Source: Actinomycetota bacterium (lineage in GTDB: Bacteria; Actinomycetota; Actinomycetes; Nanopelagicales; Nanopelagicaceae). Taken from it: a stretch of 21,494 nt of DNA. Under the pieces are notes generated by a model. It was not told the DNA's origin. It saw nothing but the letters and a program-made list of their open reading frames with translations, and searched no databases. The stretch is taken from NCBI GenBank assembly GCA_947487595.1, contig CANKXJ010000007.1:1-21494 (forward strand), read 5' to 3'. Made by a program: the position numbers and the translations under genes. Positions 1 through 6,968 of this stretch are shown piece after piece; the stretch's first letter is position 1, and the number at the start of each line of letters is the position of its first letter.

Positions 1-1
1 G

Positions 2-1288
2 GGACGGCGTGACTTGGTGTTGGCGCGCAAAGGTGTTCGCGATTCTGTCGTTTCACTTGCAGGATTATTGGGCTGCCCAGTTACCAATGAAGAGGGCCGT
101 GAAATTGGACGCTTAGTAGATGTTGTTGTTAAACACGGACAAGATGCTTATCCCCCAGTATCAGGATTAATCGTAAAAGTTGGTCTGCGTCGTTCTTTCA
201 TCGATGGAGCCCGTATTGCAAAGCTAGAGCGCCATCAAATCCAGCTCTCTTCCACAACTATTAATTTAACTGACTACAAGCGCCGTAGTGGTGAATCATT
301 GCTAGATGCTGATGTTCTTGATCACCAGATAGTCGATGTGAACGGCTTACGGGTTGTGCGCTCATCTGATCTGTATTTGGCACCTTTAGATAAAGAGATC
401 CGAGTTGTGGGAGTGGATATTTCTTTCGTTACTTTCCTTCGCCGCATCTTTCCTGGCGCACTTGGTCGCCGTGCAACGCCGCAACATGTTCTGGATTGGG
501 CCACAGTTGCATCCCTTGCCGATACTTCAGGTGTTGTTAAGACCTCAGGTTCAAAGACCGCGCTTTCTCAACTGCGCCCTGCCGACTTAGCTGACTTGAT
601 TGAAGATTTGGCTGGGCGTGAACAAAGTGCGCTCATTGAAATGTTGGACCCCGAGTTAGCTGCAGATGCTCTGGAGGAAATGGAAGACGAAGAATTGCAA
701 GGTCTTCTTCGTGGTTTGAGTGAAGGACGCGCAGCCGAACTCCTTAGCCGTATGGAGCCAGATGAGTCTGCTGAGGTATTGCGTGATTTAGATGATGAGC
801 ACCGTGAAGATATTTTAAAGGCCATGGATACCAAGATGGCGAGGCAGTTGCGCCAGCTCATTGCATTTGATGAAACTTTAGCTGGCGGAATCATGACCAC
901 TCACATGGTCTTTGCTCAAGACAATGACACAGTCGGTAGCGCCCTTGCCCGCCTTGTTGAAAATCGCGATCGTGATATTTCTGATGGTGTTGTTATCGTG
1001 GATGGCAAAGGCAAATTAGTTGATCATATTCAGATTATTGAGCTTGTGGCCGCTAAATCAAACGCACTTTTGAGCACTCTCATTGGGCCTCCTTACCCAA
1101 CATCTGTACAAATTGATTCACCACTAGAAGAAGTAATTGAAGAGTTTTCAAATAACCGTGGTTCCTCAATCGTTGTTATTGATGATAAAGGTAGGCCTGT
1201 TGGTCGCATTTTGGCCGATGACTTGGTCGATGCACTTAAGCCTGAAGAACAACAAGGACTCTCTAAAGGAACTGGTGCGCTCTCATGA
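2..1288 (+). CDS. PRC-barrel / MgtE N-domain / CBS protein, no membrane domain (5' end may lie outside the window)
   Basis: Probable cytosolic magnesium-sensing protein. Numbered from the TTG at 14, it has two PRC-barrel-like segments (about 12-95 and 100-165) and a helical MgtE intracellular domain (about 186-285, with the repeated pattern LRPADLADLIEDL, MLDPELAADALEEM, RMEPDESAEVLRDL). A CBS pair follows (about 290-410), opening with the MgtE-like AGGIMT. The sequence then stops: the five-helix MgtE channel is absent, so it is not itself a transporter. In MgtE these acidic N and CBS domains bind Mg2+ and gate the pore. The frame is open to the window edge (it reads GRRD before TTG 14), so the real start may be upstream or at 14, 17 or 20. 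The stop overlaps the NRAMP start as ATGA, so the two are translationally coupled. Domain identity is confident; control of the neighbouring transporter is inferred. Confidence 0.85.
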   Translation, partial: GRRDLVLARKGVRDSVVSLAGLLGCPVTNEEGREIGRLVDVVVKHGQDAYPPVSGLIVKVGLRRSFIDGARIAKLERHQIQLSSTTINLTDYKRRSGESLLDADVLDHQIVDVNGLRVVRSSDLYLAPLDKEIRVVGVDISFVTFLRRIFPGALGRRATPQHVLDWATVASLADTSGVVKTSGSKTALSQLRPADLADLIEDLAGREQSALIEMLDPELAADALEEMEDEELQGLLRGLSEGRAAELLSRMEPDESAEVLRDLDDEHREDILKAMDTKMARQLRQLIAFDETLAGGIMTTHMVFAQDNDTVGSALARLVENRDRDISDGVVIVDGKGKLVDHIQIIELVAAKSNALLSTLIGPPYPTSVQIDSPLEEVIEEFSNNRGSSIVVIDDKGRPVGRILADDLVDALKPEEQQGLSKGTGALS

Positions 1289-2520
1289 CAACAACGCGCA
1301 AGATTCGTTTAGCCGCACTTCTCTCGGTCATGGGCCCAGGAATTATTGCGGGGCTTTCAGATGATGATCCAGCCGGTATCACCACTTATTCGCAGCTGGG
1401 CGCAAAGTTTGGATATCAACTGCTGTGGGTAGTGGTTCTTTCCACTATCGCTCTGATTATTTTCCAAGATCTAGGTGCACGCATTGGTGTTGTTACACGC
1501 CAGGGACTCATTGGTTTAGTGCGCCAAAAGTATGGTGCTCGTTCTGGAACTCTCAGTGCCAGTGCTTTGATTATTGCTAACTTTGGCACCCTCACTGCTG
1601 AATTTGCAGGCATTGCAATAGCCGGTGAACTCTTTGGTCTCTCACGATTTGTAACAGTTCCTGCAGGTGCCCTCATAGTTTCATTTTTGGTACTTCGAGG
1701 ATCTTTTGCCAACATCGAAAAGGTTTTCTTCGCACTCTCCGCAGTCTTTATCTCATACATCGTCGCTGGCTTCTTGGCGCAACCAGACTGGAGTCAAGCC
1801 GCTCGCGGCGTCTTTGTTCCATCTATGCCATTTACCCATGACGCTCTTTTTCTAGCGACGGCAACTCTGGGAACAACACTTGCCCCATGGGGTCTGGCTT
1901 TCATCCAGTCGTATGCGGTAGATAAGCGTTTAACTCGCGATGATCTAAAACTTCTACGCATTGATGTGTGGACTGGATCTTTACTCACCGGCATCATCGG
2001 ATTCTTTGTTGTTATTACATGCGCTGCGACCTTAAACAAAGAAGGACTCACTGAGATCACCGATGCTGCCCAAGCAGCACGCGCACTTGAACCTTTAGCC
2101 GGCACGATGGCAAAAGCCCTTTTTGCAATTGGCTTAGTAGGAGCGGCATTACTTGCAGCATCTATCTTGCCATTATCAACTGCTTATTCTGTCGGCGATC
2201 TGACCGGACAACCTGCAGCCCTAGATGATGGCCCAAAAGAAGCTCCCTTGTTTTATGCCACCTTTGGTGTGATGACGGTATTGGCATCAGGACTCATTCT
2301 CATTCCCGATCTGCCATTGATTAAGGTTCTAGTCTTCACACAGATTCTTAACGCCATCTTGTTACTACCACTGCTGATCTTTATGTATGGAATATCTAAA
2401 GATGAACGTCTCATGGGTGAGTTTGCATCTAGCAAGCCAATGCGTGGTGTTTATGCCTTCATCATCTCTTTGGTGGCGATCTGCGTTCTTGCACTATTAT
2501 CGTTTAGCATTAATCCTTAG
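1285..2520 (+). CDS. NRAMP-family divalent metal transporter, NRMT-like (probable Mg2+)
   Basis: Integral membrane transporter of the SLC11/NRAMP fold, 411 aa, with about 11 hydrophobic segments. The first helix carries GPGIIAGLSDDDPAGITTYS (17-36). The metal-site motif is DPAG (28-31) where classical Mn/Fe NRAMPs have DPGN, and helix 6 has LAPW (199-202) where they have MPH. Loss of the soft methionine ligand in helix 6, replaced by alanine (A200), is the change described for NRAMP-related magnesium transporters (NRMTs), which carry hydrated Mg2+. The start overlaps the stop of an MgtE-N/CBS protein, which independently points to magnesium. Its 3' end overlaps the convergent hydrolase gene by 11 bases. 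Family membership is sure. Mg2+ rather than Mn2+ is inferred from the motif and the neighbour. Confidence 0.88.
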   Translation: MTTTRKIRLAALLSVMGPGIIAGLSDDDPAGITTYSQLGAKFGYQLLWVVVLSTIALIIFQDLGARIGVVTRQGLIGLVRQKYGARSGTLSASALIIANFGTLTAEFAGIAIAGELFGLSRFVTVPAGALIVSFLVLRGSFANIEKVFFALSAVFISYIVAGFLAQPDWSQAARGVFVPSMPFTHDALFLATATLGTTLAPWGLAFIQSYAVDKRLTRDDLKLLRIDVWTGSLLTGIIGFFVVITCAATLNKEGLTEITDAAQAARALEPLAGTMAKALFAIGLVGAALLAASILPLSTAYSVGDLTGQPAALDDGPKEAPLFYATFGVMTVLASGLILIPDLPLIKVLVFTQILNAILLLPLLIFMYGISKDERLMGEFASSKPMRGVYAFIISLVAICVLALLSFSINP

Positions 2521-3295
2521 GTAGATGAGTCGTTAATCCTTCAATAAAGATGAGGGAGTTCTGGAAAATCAGTTCTTGGTCGTAATCCAAAGTCGCAACG
2601 TGGTAACTGTTAACTAACTCAATTCGAGATTTATTTGCAGAACCTAGACCGGCCATAATTATTTCAGTGTTTGAAACTGGCAAGGTGTGATCTTCCACCG
2701 AATGAAAAAGCTGAATTGGAATGGTTATTTTGCTCAGGTTCTTTCGCGTTATTTTGAGCATCTTAAGTAATTCAGCTATTCCGCGAGTGGGCAACGCGTC
2801 ATAGCCATGCTCTGTAATCCCAGGACGCTTAATATCATTTCCAACACTGGAGCGAAGTTTTTGGAAATGTGAGACAAGGTAAGCCAGTTGATGTGGCAAG
2901 AACGCCACGTGAATCATTGGGTTTACTAAAATCAATCCAGCAATTCGCTCATTATGTGATTGAGCAACATTGAGCGCTGTTCCACCACCCATTGATAAAC
3001 CAGCAACGAAAACTTGATCGCAACTTTTTAAGAGCTCATCTAATTCAGCTTGAACTTTTGTGGGCCACTCTTGCCATTTCACTTTATTGAGATCTTCAGG
3101 TTTTGTTCCATGGCCGGGAAGAAGTGGAACCCGAACGGTGTAACCCTTGGAGTGCAGGAATTCTCCCCATGGGCGCATTGATGGTGGAGCTCCAGTAAAT
3201 CCATGAACAAGTAACACTCCGATTCGAGCATTCTTTCCTGAGCCTTGAGCTGACCAATCCTGCATCCAACCTGGGGGTGCTGTTTCAACTGCCAT
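2510..3295 (-). CDS. alpha/beta hydrolase, carboxylesterase / monoacylglycerol-lipase type
   Basis: Soluble alpha/beta-hydrolase of 261 aa, similar to the Est30-like carboxylesterases common in Actinobacteria. The oxyanion-hole strand is VLLVHGFTGAP (27-37). The nucleophile elbow is GLSMGG with Ser101. The likely acid is Asp202 in SVEDHTLP and the catalytic histidine is His232 in NSYHVATLD. It probably cleaves short acyl or monoacylglycerol esters; the substrate cannot be read from the sequence. No signal peptide is seen. A longer frame reaches 3370, but the start at 3295 is preferred: it begins where family members begin, and a TATTGT -10 box lies 7 bases upstream with no ribosome binding site, as in other leaderless genes here. 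It is divergent from the exonuclease gene. Confidence 0.85.
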   Translation of the reverse strand: MAVETAPPGWMQDWSAQGSGKNARIGVLLVHGFTGAPPSMRPWGEFLHSKGYTVRVPLLPGHGTKPEDLNKVKWQEWPTKVQAELDELLKSCDQVFVAGLSMGGGTALNVAQSHNERIAGLILVNPMIHVAFLPHQLAYLVSHFQKLRSSVGNDIKRPGITEHGYDALPTRGIAELLKMLKITRKNLSKITIPIQLFHSVEDHTLPVSNTEIIMAGLGSANKSRIELVNSYHVATLDYDQELIFQNSLIFIEGLTTHLPKD

Positions 3296-3302
3296 AGGTA
3301 AC

Positions 3303-3308
3303 ACAATA
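3303..3308 (-). promoter_or_regulatory. -10 box, leaderless promoter of the hydrolase gene
   Basis: TATTGT on the minus strand ends 7 bases before the ATG at 3295, and there is no purine-rich Shine-Dalgarno sequence in between. The expected transcription start falls on or next to the start codon. No convincing -35 box was found; TTGGAC about 18 bases upstream matches only 3 of 6 positions. Confidence 0.45.
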
Positions 3309-3314
3309 CGCGTG

Positions 3315-3343
3315 CTGTCAATGACGGTCCAATCACTTACTAT
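3315..3343 (+). promoter_or_regulatory. Leaderless promoter of the DEDDh exonuclease gene
   Basis: CTGTCA (3315-3320, 4/6 to TTGACA) and TACTAT (3338-3343) are separated by 17 bases. TACTAT ends 7 bases before the ATG at 3351 and no Shine-Dalgarno sequence lies between. The geometry fits a sigma-70-type promoter giving a leaderless mRNA. It shares the short divergent region with the hydrolase promoter. Confidence 0.55.
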
Positions 3344-3350
3344 CGCCACT

Positions 3351-3947
3351 ATGCATCTTTCAGAAGCCACCTTTGTCGTTGTGGATTTAGAAACCTCAGG
3401 TGCTGCCCCATCTACTGGTGCAGGAATTACAGAGATTGGTGCAGTGAAAGTGCGCGGCGGCGTGGTGATTGGTGAGTTTGAAACCTTTGTGAATCCGGGC
3501 GTTCAGATTTCAGAATTCATCACACAACTCACTGGAATTACAGATCACATGCTTGCTAGCGCTCCGACTATCGGCCAGGTGTTTCCCTCATTTATAGAGT
3601 TCTTAGGGCCAGAGAATGAGAATGTTTTAGTTGCCCATAACGCGCCCTTTGATGTGGGATTTCTAAAGGCTGCAGCTGCGCATCTGGACTACCCATGGCC
3701 CAATCACCATGTCGCAGACACTGCCAGATTAGCTAGATATGTATTAACTAAAGATGATGTCATCAACTGCAAGCTTGCTACCTTGGCAGAGTTCTTTGGT
3801 GCAACAACTTCTCCCACACACCGTGCCCTAGATGATGCTCGTGCCACGGTGGATGTATTGCATGGAATCATTGAACGCCTTGGAAGCTTTGGAGTTACGA
3901 CTCTGCCACAATTCAAAAAAGTTAAGAAGCGGCTAGTTTCTGACTAA
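3351..3947 (+). CDS. DEDDh 3'-5' exonuclease (DnaQ-like), stand-alone
   Basis: A 198-aa exonuclease of the DnaQ/epsilon superfamily. Metal ligands are D12 and E14 in VVDLETSG, D101 in HNAPFDVGF, and H157/D162 in THRALDDA, so all DEDDh residues are present. It closely resembles the N-terminal part of the actinobacterial DEDD exonuclease proteins, which as I recall usually continue into a GIY-YIG/UvrC-like nuclease domain. Here the protein ends about 20 residues after the exonuclease fold, in a lysine-rich tail. The start at 3351 is chosen over 3312 because of homology and the TACTAT box 7 bases upstream. It may proofread, or trim DNA or RNA in repair; it need not be the replicative epsilon subunit. 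Its 3' end overlaps trpD by 26 bases. Confidence 0.85.
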   Translation: MHLSEATFVVVDLETSGAAPSTGAGITEIGAVKVRGGVVIGEFETFVNPGVQISEFITQLTGITDHMLASAPTIGQVFPSFIEFLGPENENVLVAHNAPFDVGFLKAAAAHLDYPWPNHHVADTARLARYVLTKDDVINCKLATLAEFFGATTSPTHRALDDARATVDVLHGIIERLGSFGVTTLPQFKKVKKRLVSD

Positions 3948-4968
3948 GTGCTGCCCACGCTGAAAGAAGCTTTGCTGCAGCACCGCTATCAATAGCAGTT
4001 GTCGCTCGTCCGACACCCTTTTCGATTCGATCATGAAGGCTTAACTCCATCTCACCCTCATAGGCTGCGATTGCAGCGGCTGCATTTAATACAACAGCAT
4101 CACGCGGTGCACCTTTTTCACCAGCAAAAATAGCGCTAGTTATTCTGGCATTTTCAGTTGCATCTCCCCCAGCAAGGGCTGAAATCGGGGCTCTAGCAAT
4201 TCCAAAATCAAGTGGATCTAATAAATCACTCGCTATTTGGCCATTGCCTAAAGTTAAAACAGAAGTAGTTGTTGCAAGAGTTATTTCATCAAGGCCATCA
4301 TCGCCCCGGAAAACGAAGCCATCAACGCCCTTACCGGCTAGTACCTGAGCCATCACTAAATGCATTTGATCATTGGCAACGCCAATTGCTGCAGCCTTTG
4401 GTTTAGCTGGATTAGAGAGAGGGCCCAAGATATTGAAAACTGTGGGGACGCCTAACTCTTTACGGGCAGGTGCTGCAAATCGCATTGCTGGATGAAAAAC
4501 AGGGGCAAAACAAAACCCAATTCCAAGCTGTGCAAAAGTAGTTTCGACGCCTTTGCCATCTAGCGTTACTGCAACGCCTAGAGCTTCTAGTAAGTCTGCG
4601 GCCCCTGATTTAGAAGATGCTGCGCGGTTACCGTGCTTTACAACTTTTGCCCCAGCAGCTGCAGCGATGATTGCCGCAGTGGTTGAAATATTGATTGTGT
4701 GGGCACCATCGCCACCGGTTCCAACTGTGTCGACTGCGCGTTCTGTAATGGAGATTGGCGCAGAATGCTCATACATCTGGGCAACTAGCGCACCCACTTC
4801 CTCACTGGTCTCGCCTTTGGCCTTGAGTGCAAGCAGAAAGTTTTTAATCAACTCATTATCGGCTTTGCCATCAAGAATCTGCTTCATGCACCACGCAACA
4901 TCCTGTGGTTCTAAATCCAGCCCGCTTTCAAGAATTGAGAAATAGCGATCCCACAACTCCTTGGACAT
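3922..4968 (-). CDS. trpD: Anthranilate phosphoribosyltransferase
   Basis: Catalyses transfer of the phosphoribosyl group from PRPP to anthranilate, the second step of tryptophan synthesis; cytosolic. The 348 aa match the usual length. The PRPP-binding GTGGD lies at 83-87, KHGNR at 111-115 with the following SSKSG, then ARKELG (168-173), NILGPLSNP (179-187) and the metal-binding GDDGLDE (222-228). The start ATG lies 2 bases after the stop of the receiver-like gene, so the two form one operon read away from ctaE. trpD next to the bcc:aa3 genes and away from the other trp genes is a familiar actinobacterial arrangement. No attenuator or leader peptide is visible. Confidence 0.97.
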   Translation of the reverse strand: MSKELWDRYFSILESGLDLEPQDVAWCMKQILDGKADNELIKNFLLALKAKGETSEEVGALVAQMYEHSAPISITERAVDTVGTGGDGAHTINISTTAAIIAAAAGAKVVKHGNRAASSKSGAADLLEALGVAVTLDGKGVETTFAQLGIGFCFAPVFHPAMRFAAPARKELGVPTVFNILGPLSNPAKPKAAAIGVANDQMHLVMAQVLAGKGVDGFVFRGDDGLDEITLATTTSVLTLGNGQIASDLLDPLDFGIARAPISALAGGDATENARITSAIFAGEKGAPRDAVVLNAAAAIAAYEGEMELSLHDRIEKGVGRATTAIDSGAAAKLLSAWAALSQKLAAS

Positions 4969-4970
4969 TT

Positions 4971-5372
4971 TTAAACTACAGCAGGGGTTGTGCCGCGAAG
5001 TAGCTCTGCCGCACTTTTAGCTAGAGTGAAAGGATCAATAGGGTGAATGACCGATGCTTCAGCCATGGACCATGCAGCAAGCCAAGCATCTTCTTTGCGA
5101 CCTGTAATAACTAAAACAGGTGGGCAGTTGAACACTTCATCTTTGAGTTGTCGGGCAACACCTAACCCACCCTCTGGAACGGCTTCGCCATCTAGGATGA
5201 AAAGATCGATATTTTTATTGTTATCAACATAGGAACGAAGAGCAGCGGCGGTTGCAAACTCATGAATCTGGTGCTCGCCTACATCACTTGCAGTTCTGGT
5301 GCCCAAGGCATCAATTACGGCCTTTCGCACAGATGAATCATCTGCGTAAACCAGTATCTGCTTTTTTGCCAT
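4971..5372 (-). CDS. Receiver-like (CheY-fold) protein, orphan, atypical active site
   Basis: A 133-aa single-domain protein with response-regulator receiver architecture and no output domain. The acidic pair D11-D12 follows strand 1 and Asp61 in FILDGEA is in the phospho-acceptor position. T90 follows strand 4 (VLVITG). The otherwise invariant lysine after strand 5 is replaced: the segment reads VIHPIDP with H110. Phosphorylation-driven switching is therefore doubtful. The family is conserved in Actinobacteria next to the cytochrome genes, recognisable by the block DEVFNCPPVLVITGR. It is the first gene of an operon with trpD and is divergent from ctaE. Its function is unknown; a link to respiration is inferred from position only. 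Confidence 0.75.
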   Translation of the reverse strand: MAKKQILVYADDSSVRKAVIDALGTRTASDVGEHQIHEFATAAALRSYVDNNKNIDLFILDGEAVPEGGLGVARQLKDEVFNCPPVLVITGRKEDAWLAAWSMAEASVIHPIDPFTLAKSAAELLRGTTPAVV

Positions 5373-5378
5373 GGCCTA

Positions 5379-5384
5379 AGTCTA
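5379..5384 (-). promoter_or_regulatory. -10 box, leaderless promoter of the receiver-trpD operon
   Basis: TAGACT on the minus strand ends 6 bases before the ATG at 5372, with no Shine-Dalgarno sequence between. A weak -35 candidate (CTCACG, 3/6) lies 17 bases upstream. Confidence 0.45.
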
Positions 5385-5429
5385 AGCGCCCACAATGGAA
5401 GCGTGAGCTGATTTTTACCGTCAAATATC

Positions 5430-5445
5430 TGTGGGCTGTTTCACT
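5430..5445. promoter_or_regulatory. Candidate CRP/GlxR-like operator upstream of ctaE-qcrCAB
   Basis: TGTGG-N6-TCACT matches 8 of the 10 fixed positions of the CRP/GlxR palindrome TGTGA-N6-TCACA. It is centred about 85 bases before the ctaE start, in the divergent region shared with the receiver-trpD operon. GlxR/Crp control of aa3/bcc genes is known from Corynebacterium. No such regulator gene is visible in this window, so the assignment is tentative. Confidence 0.3.
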
Positions 5446-5448
5446 CCA

Positions 5449-5469
5449 GAACCGGGTGAATAACGGTTC
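5449..5469. repeat. Inverted repeat in the ctaE upstream region
   Basis: Perfect 6-base arms GAACCG and CGGTTC are separated by 9 bases, about 55-75 bases before the ctaE start. The repeat lies between two divergent genes and has no T-tract, so an operator is more likely than a terminator. It may also be chance. Confidence 0.3.
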
Positions 5470-5522
5470 AGAAAGGGTCCTCCCATAAGACGCAGGCGTA
5501 GTTTTCGGGAATAATAAGGCCC

Positions 5523-6152
5523 ATGTCGAGTACATCCATAGCTGCCCACCACAAGATCACACGCCCCAATGCAGTTGCCGTGGGAACAATCGTGTGGCTA
5601 TCAAGTGAGCTGATGTTCTTTGCCGCACTCTTTGCTATTTATTTCACTACTCGCGCAGTGCAGGGTCCAGCGATTTGGACAGAGGCAGGCGAGATTCTCA
5701 ATATTCCATTTGCAGCACTTAATACAACAATTCTTGTTCTCTCCTCTGTCACCTGTCAGTTCGGAGTCTTTGCCGCCGAGCGTTTCCAAAATCACCGCAC
5801 GGGCTCAATCCTGCAGATGAATAAATGGGGAATGCGTGAATGGTTTGCTTTGACTTTCTTGATGGGCTCTTTCTTTATTGGTGGTCAGATTTATGAGTAT
5901 GCCGCTCTTGTTGAAGAAGGCTTAACACTTTCATCTAATGCCTATGGTTCTATCTTTTTCATAGCAACTGGTTTTCACGGACTGCACGTAACCGGTGGGC
6001 TTCTTGCTTTTCTTATTGTGCTCATTCGTTTTTCTAAGGCCCGTCGCTTTACACATGAGCAAGCCACAACAGCAATCGTTGTTTCGTACTACTGGCACTT
6101 TGTCGATGTTGTGTGGATTGCACTCTTCTCAGCGATCTATCTAATTAAGTAA
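5523..6152 (+). CDS. ctaE: Cytochrome c oxidase subunit III
   Basis: Membrane subunit of the aa3-type oxidase, 209 aa, with five hydrophobic helices, the short actinobacterial form. Typical blocks are VWLSSELMFFAALFAIYF, the conserved GFHGLHVTGG near 155-165, and the C-terminal SYYWHFVDVVWIALF. It contains no redox centre and stabilises subunit I. It opens the ctaE-qcrCAB unit, and qcrC begins 17 bases after its stop. The only ribosome binding site candidate is a weak AAGG (5516-5519), and the best -10-like sequence near the ATG (AATAAT) is imperfect, so the promoter is not settled. Confidence 0.97.
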   Translation: MSSTSIAAHHKITRPNAVAVGTIVWLSSELMFFAALFAIYFTTRAVQGPAIWTEAGEILNIPFAALNTTILVLSSVTCQFGVFAAERFQNHRTGSILQMNKWGMREWFALTFLMGSFFIGGQIYEYAALVEEGLTLSSNAYGSIFFIATGFHGLHVTGGLLAFLIVLIRFSKARRFTHEQATTAIVVSYYWHFVDVVWIALFSAIYLIK

Positions 6153-6169
6153 GGGAGCACAATTACTTC

Positions 6170-6961
6170 GTGAAGCGTTTATCGCGTTACCGTCGACACA
6201 AGGCCGCTGGCCCATTGCTACTGATTTTTGCCCTGCTTGGAATTGGAACAACTTTCTCTGTTGCAAGTGCAACTGTTAAAGAATCGCAGAACGTTTTTTC
6301 TAGATCAGCATCCATTGAAGAAGGTAAGCAGATCTTCCTTAAAGGTTGTTCCTCTTGCCACGGACTCAACGCTGAAGGTGGATCTGTTGCGCCTTCTTTA
6401 ATCGGCACAGGAGCTGCCTCAGTTGATTTCCAAGTCGGAACTGGCCGTATGCCAATGGCTGACATGAGCACACAAGCGATGCGCAAAGCACCTGTCTATA
6501 ACGAAGAAGAAGTTGCGGCGCTAGCTGTTTATGTCGCATCTCTTGCCCCTGGCCCTGCAATTCCAGAGGAATCAGCCCTTAATTATGAGCGCGATGGAAA
6601 CTCTGCCCAAGGTGGGGAGCTATTTAGAAATAACTGCGCCATGTGTCACAACTTTGCTGGTCAAGGTGGTGCGCTATCACAAGGTAAGTACGCACCCACT
6701 CTTATGGGTGTTGAACCAAAACATATTTATGAGGCAATGGTCACTGGTCCACAATCAATGCCAGTATTTAGTGATAAAACCATTACACCTGCTGAAAAGC
6801 TTTCAGTAATCAAATGGATCAAGGCCGCTGAAGCTGAACCAAATCTAGGTGGTGCAACGATGGGGCGAATTGGACCAGTTACTGAAGGTCTGGTGGCTTG
6901 GATACTAGGACTTGGACTGCTCATTGGTATTGCAGTCTGGCTAACTATGAGAGCAAGGTAG
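6170..6961 (+). CDS. qcrC: Diheme cytochrome c subunit of the bcc complex
   Basis: Carries electrons from the Rieske centre directly to the CuA site of CtaC, replacing a soluble cytochrome c. The 263-aa protein has an N-terminal basic segment and membrane helix, then two cytochrome c domains facing outside. Heme-binding CSSCH is at 60-64 and CAMCH at 156-160; likely axial methionines lie in GRMPM (92-96) and QSMP (195-198). A C-terminal membrane helix (about 240-260) anchors it. Two CxxCH motifs are the hallmark of actinobacterial QcrC. Translation starts at GTG 6170; GGGAG at 6153-6157 is a rather distant ribosome binding site (12 bases). It lies between ctaE and qcrA. Confidence 0.97.
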   Translation: MKRLSRYRRHKAAGPLLLIFALLGIGTTFSVASATVKESQNVFSRSASIEEGKQIFLKGCSSCHGLNAEGGSVAPSLIGTGAASVDFQVGTGRMPMADMSTQAMRKAPVYNEEEVAALAVYVASLAPGPAIPEESALNYERDGNSAQGGELFRNNCAMCHNFAGQGGALSQGKYAPTLMGVEPKHIYEAMVTGPQSMPVFSDKTITPAEKLSVIKWIKAAEAEPNLGGATMGRIGPVTEGLVAWILGLGLLIGIAVWLTMRAR

Positions 6962-6968
6962 GCGCAAC

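Noticed and set aside
568..900. Minus-strand open frame opposite the MgtE-N domain
   Set aside because: Serine/arginine-rich low-complexity translation typical of an antisense shadow of an acidic helical repeat.
2..1288. Complete MgtE magnesium channel
   Set aside because: Only the soluble PRC, MgtE-N and CBS parts are present; the chain ends after the CBS pair, without hydrophobic helices.
4553..4945. Plus-strand open frame opposite trpD
   Set aside because: It is antisense to conserved trpD motifs, has no recognisable domain and no ribosome binding site or promoter.
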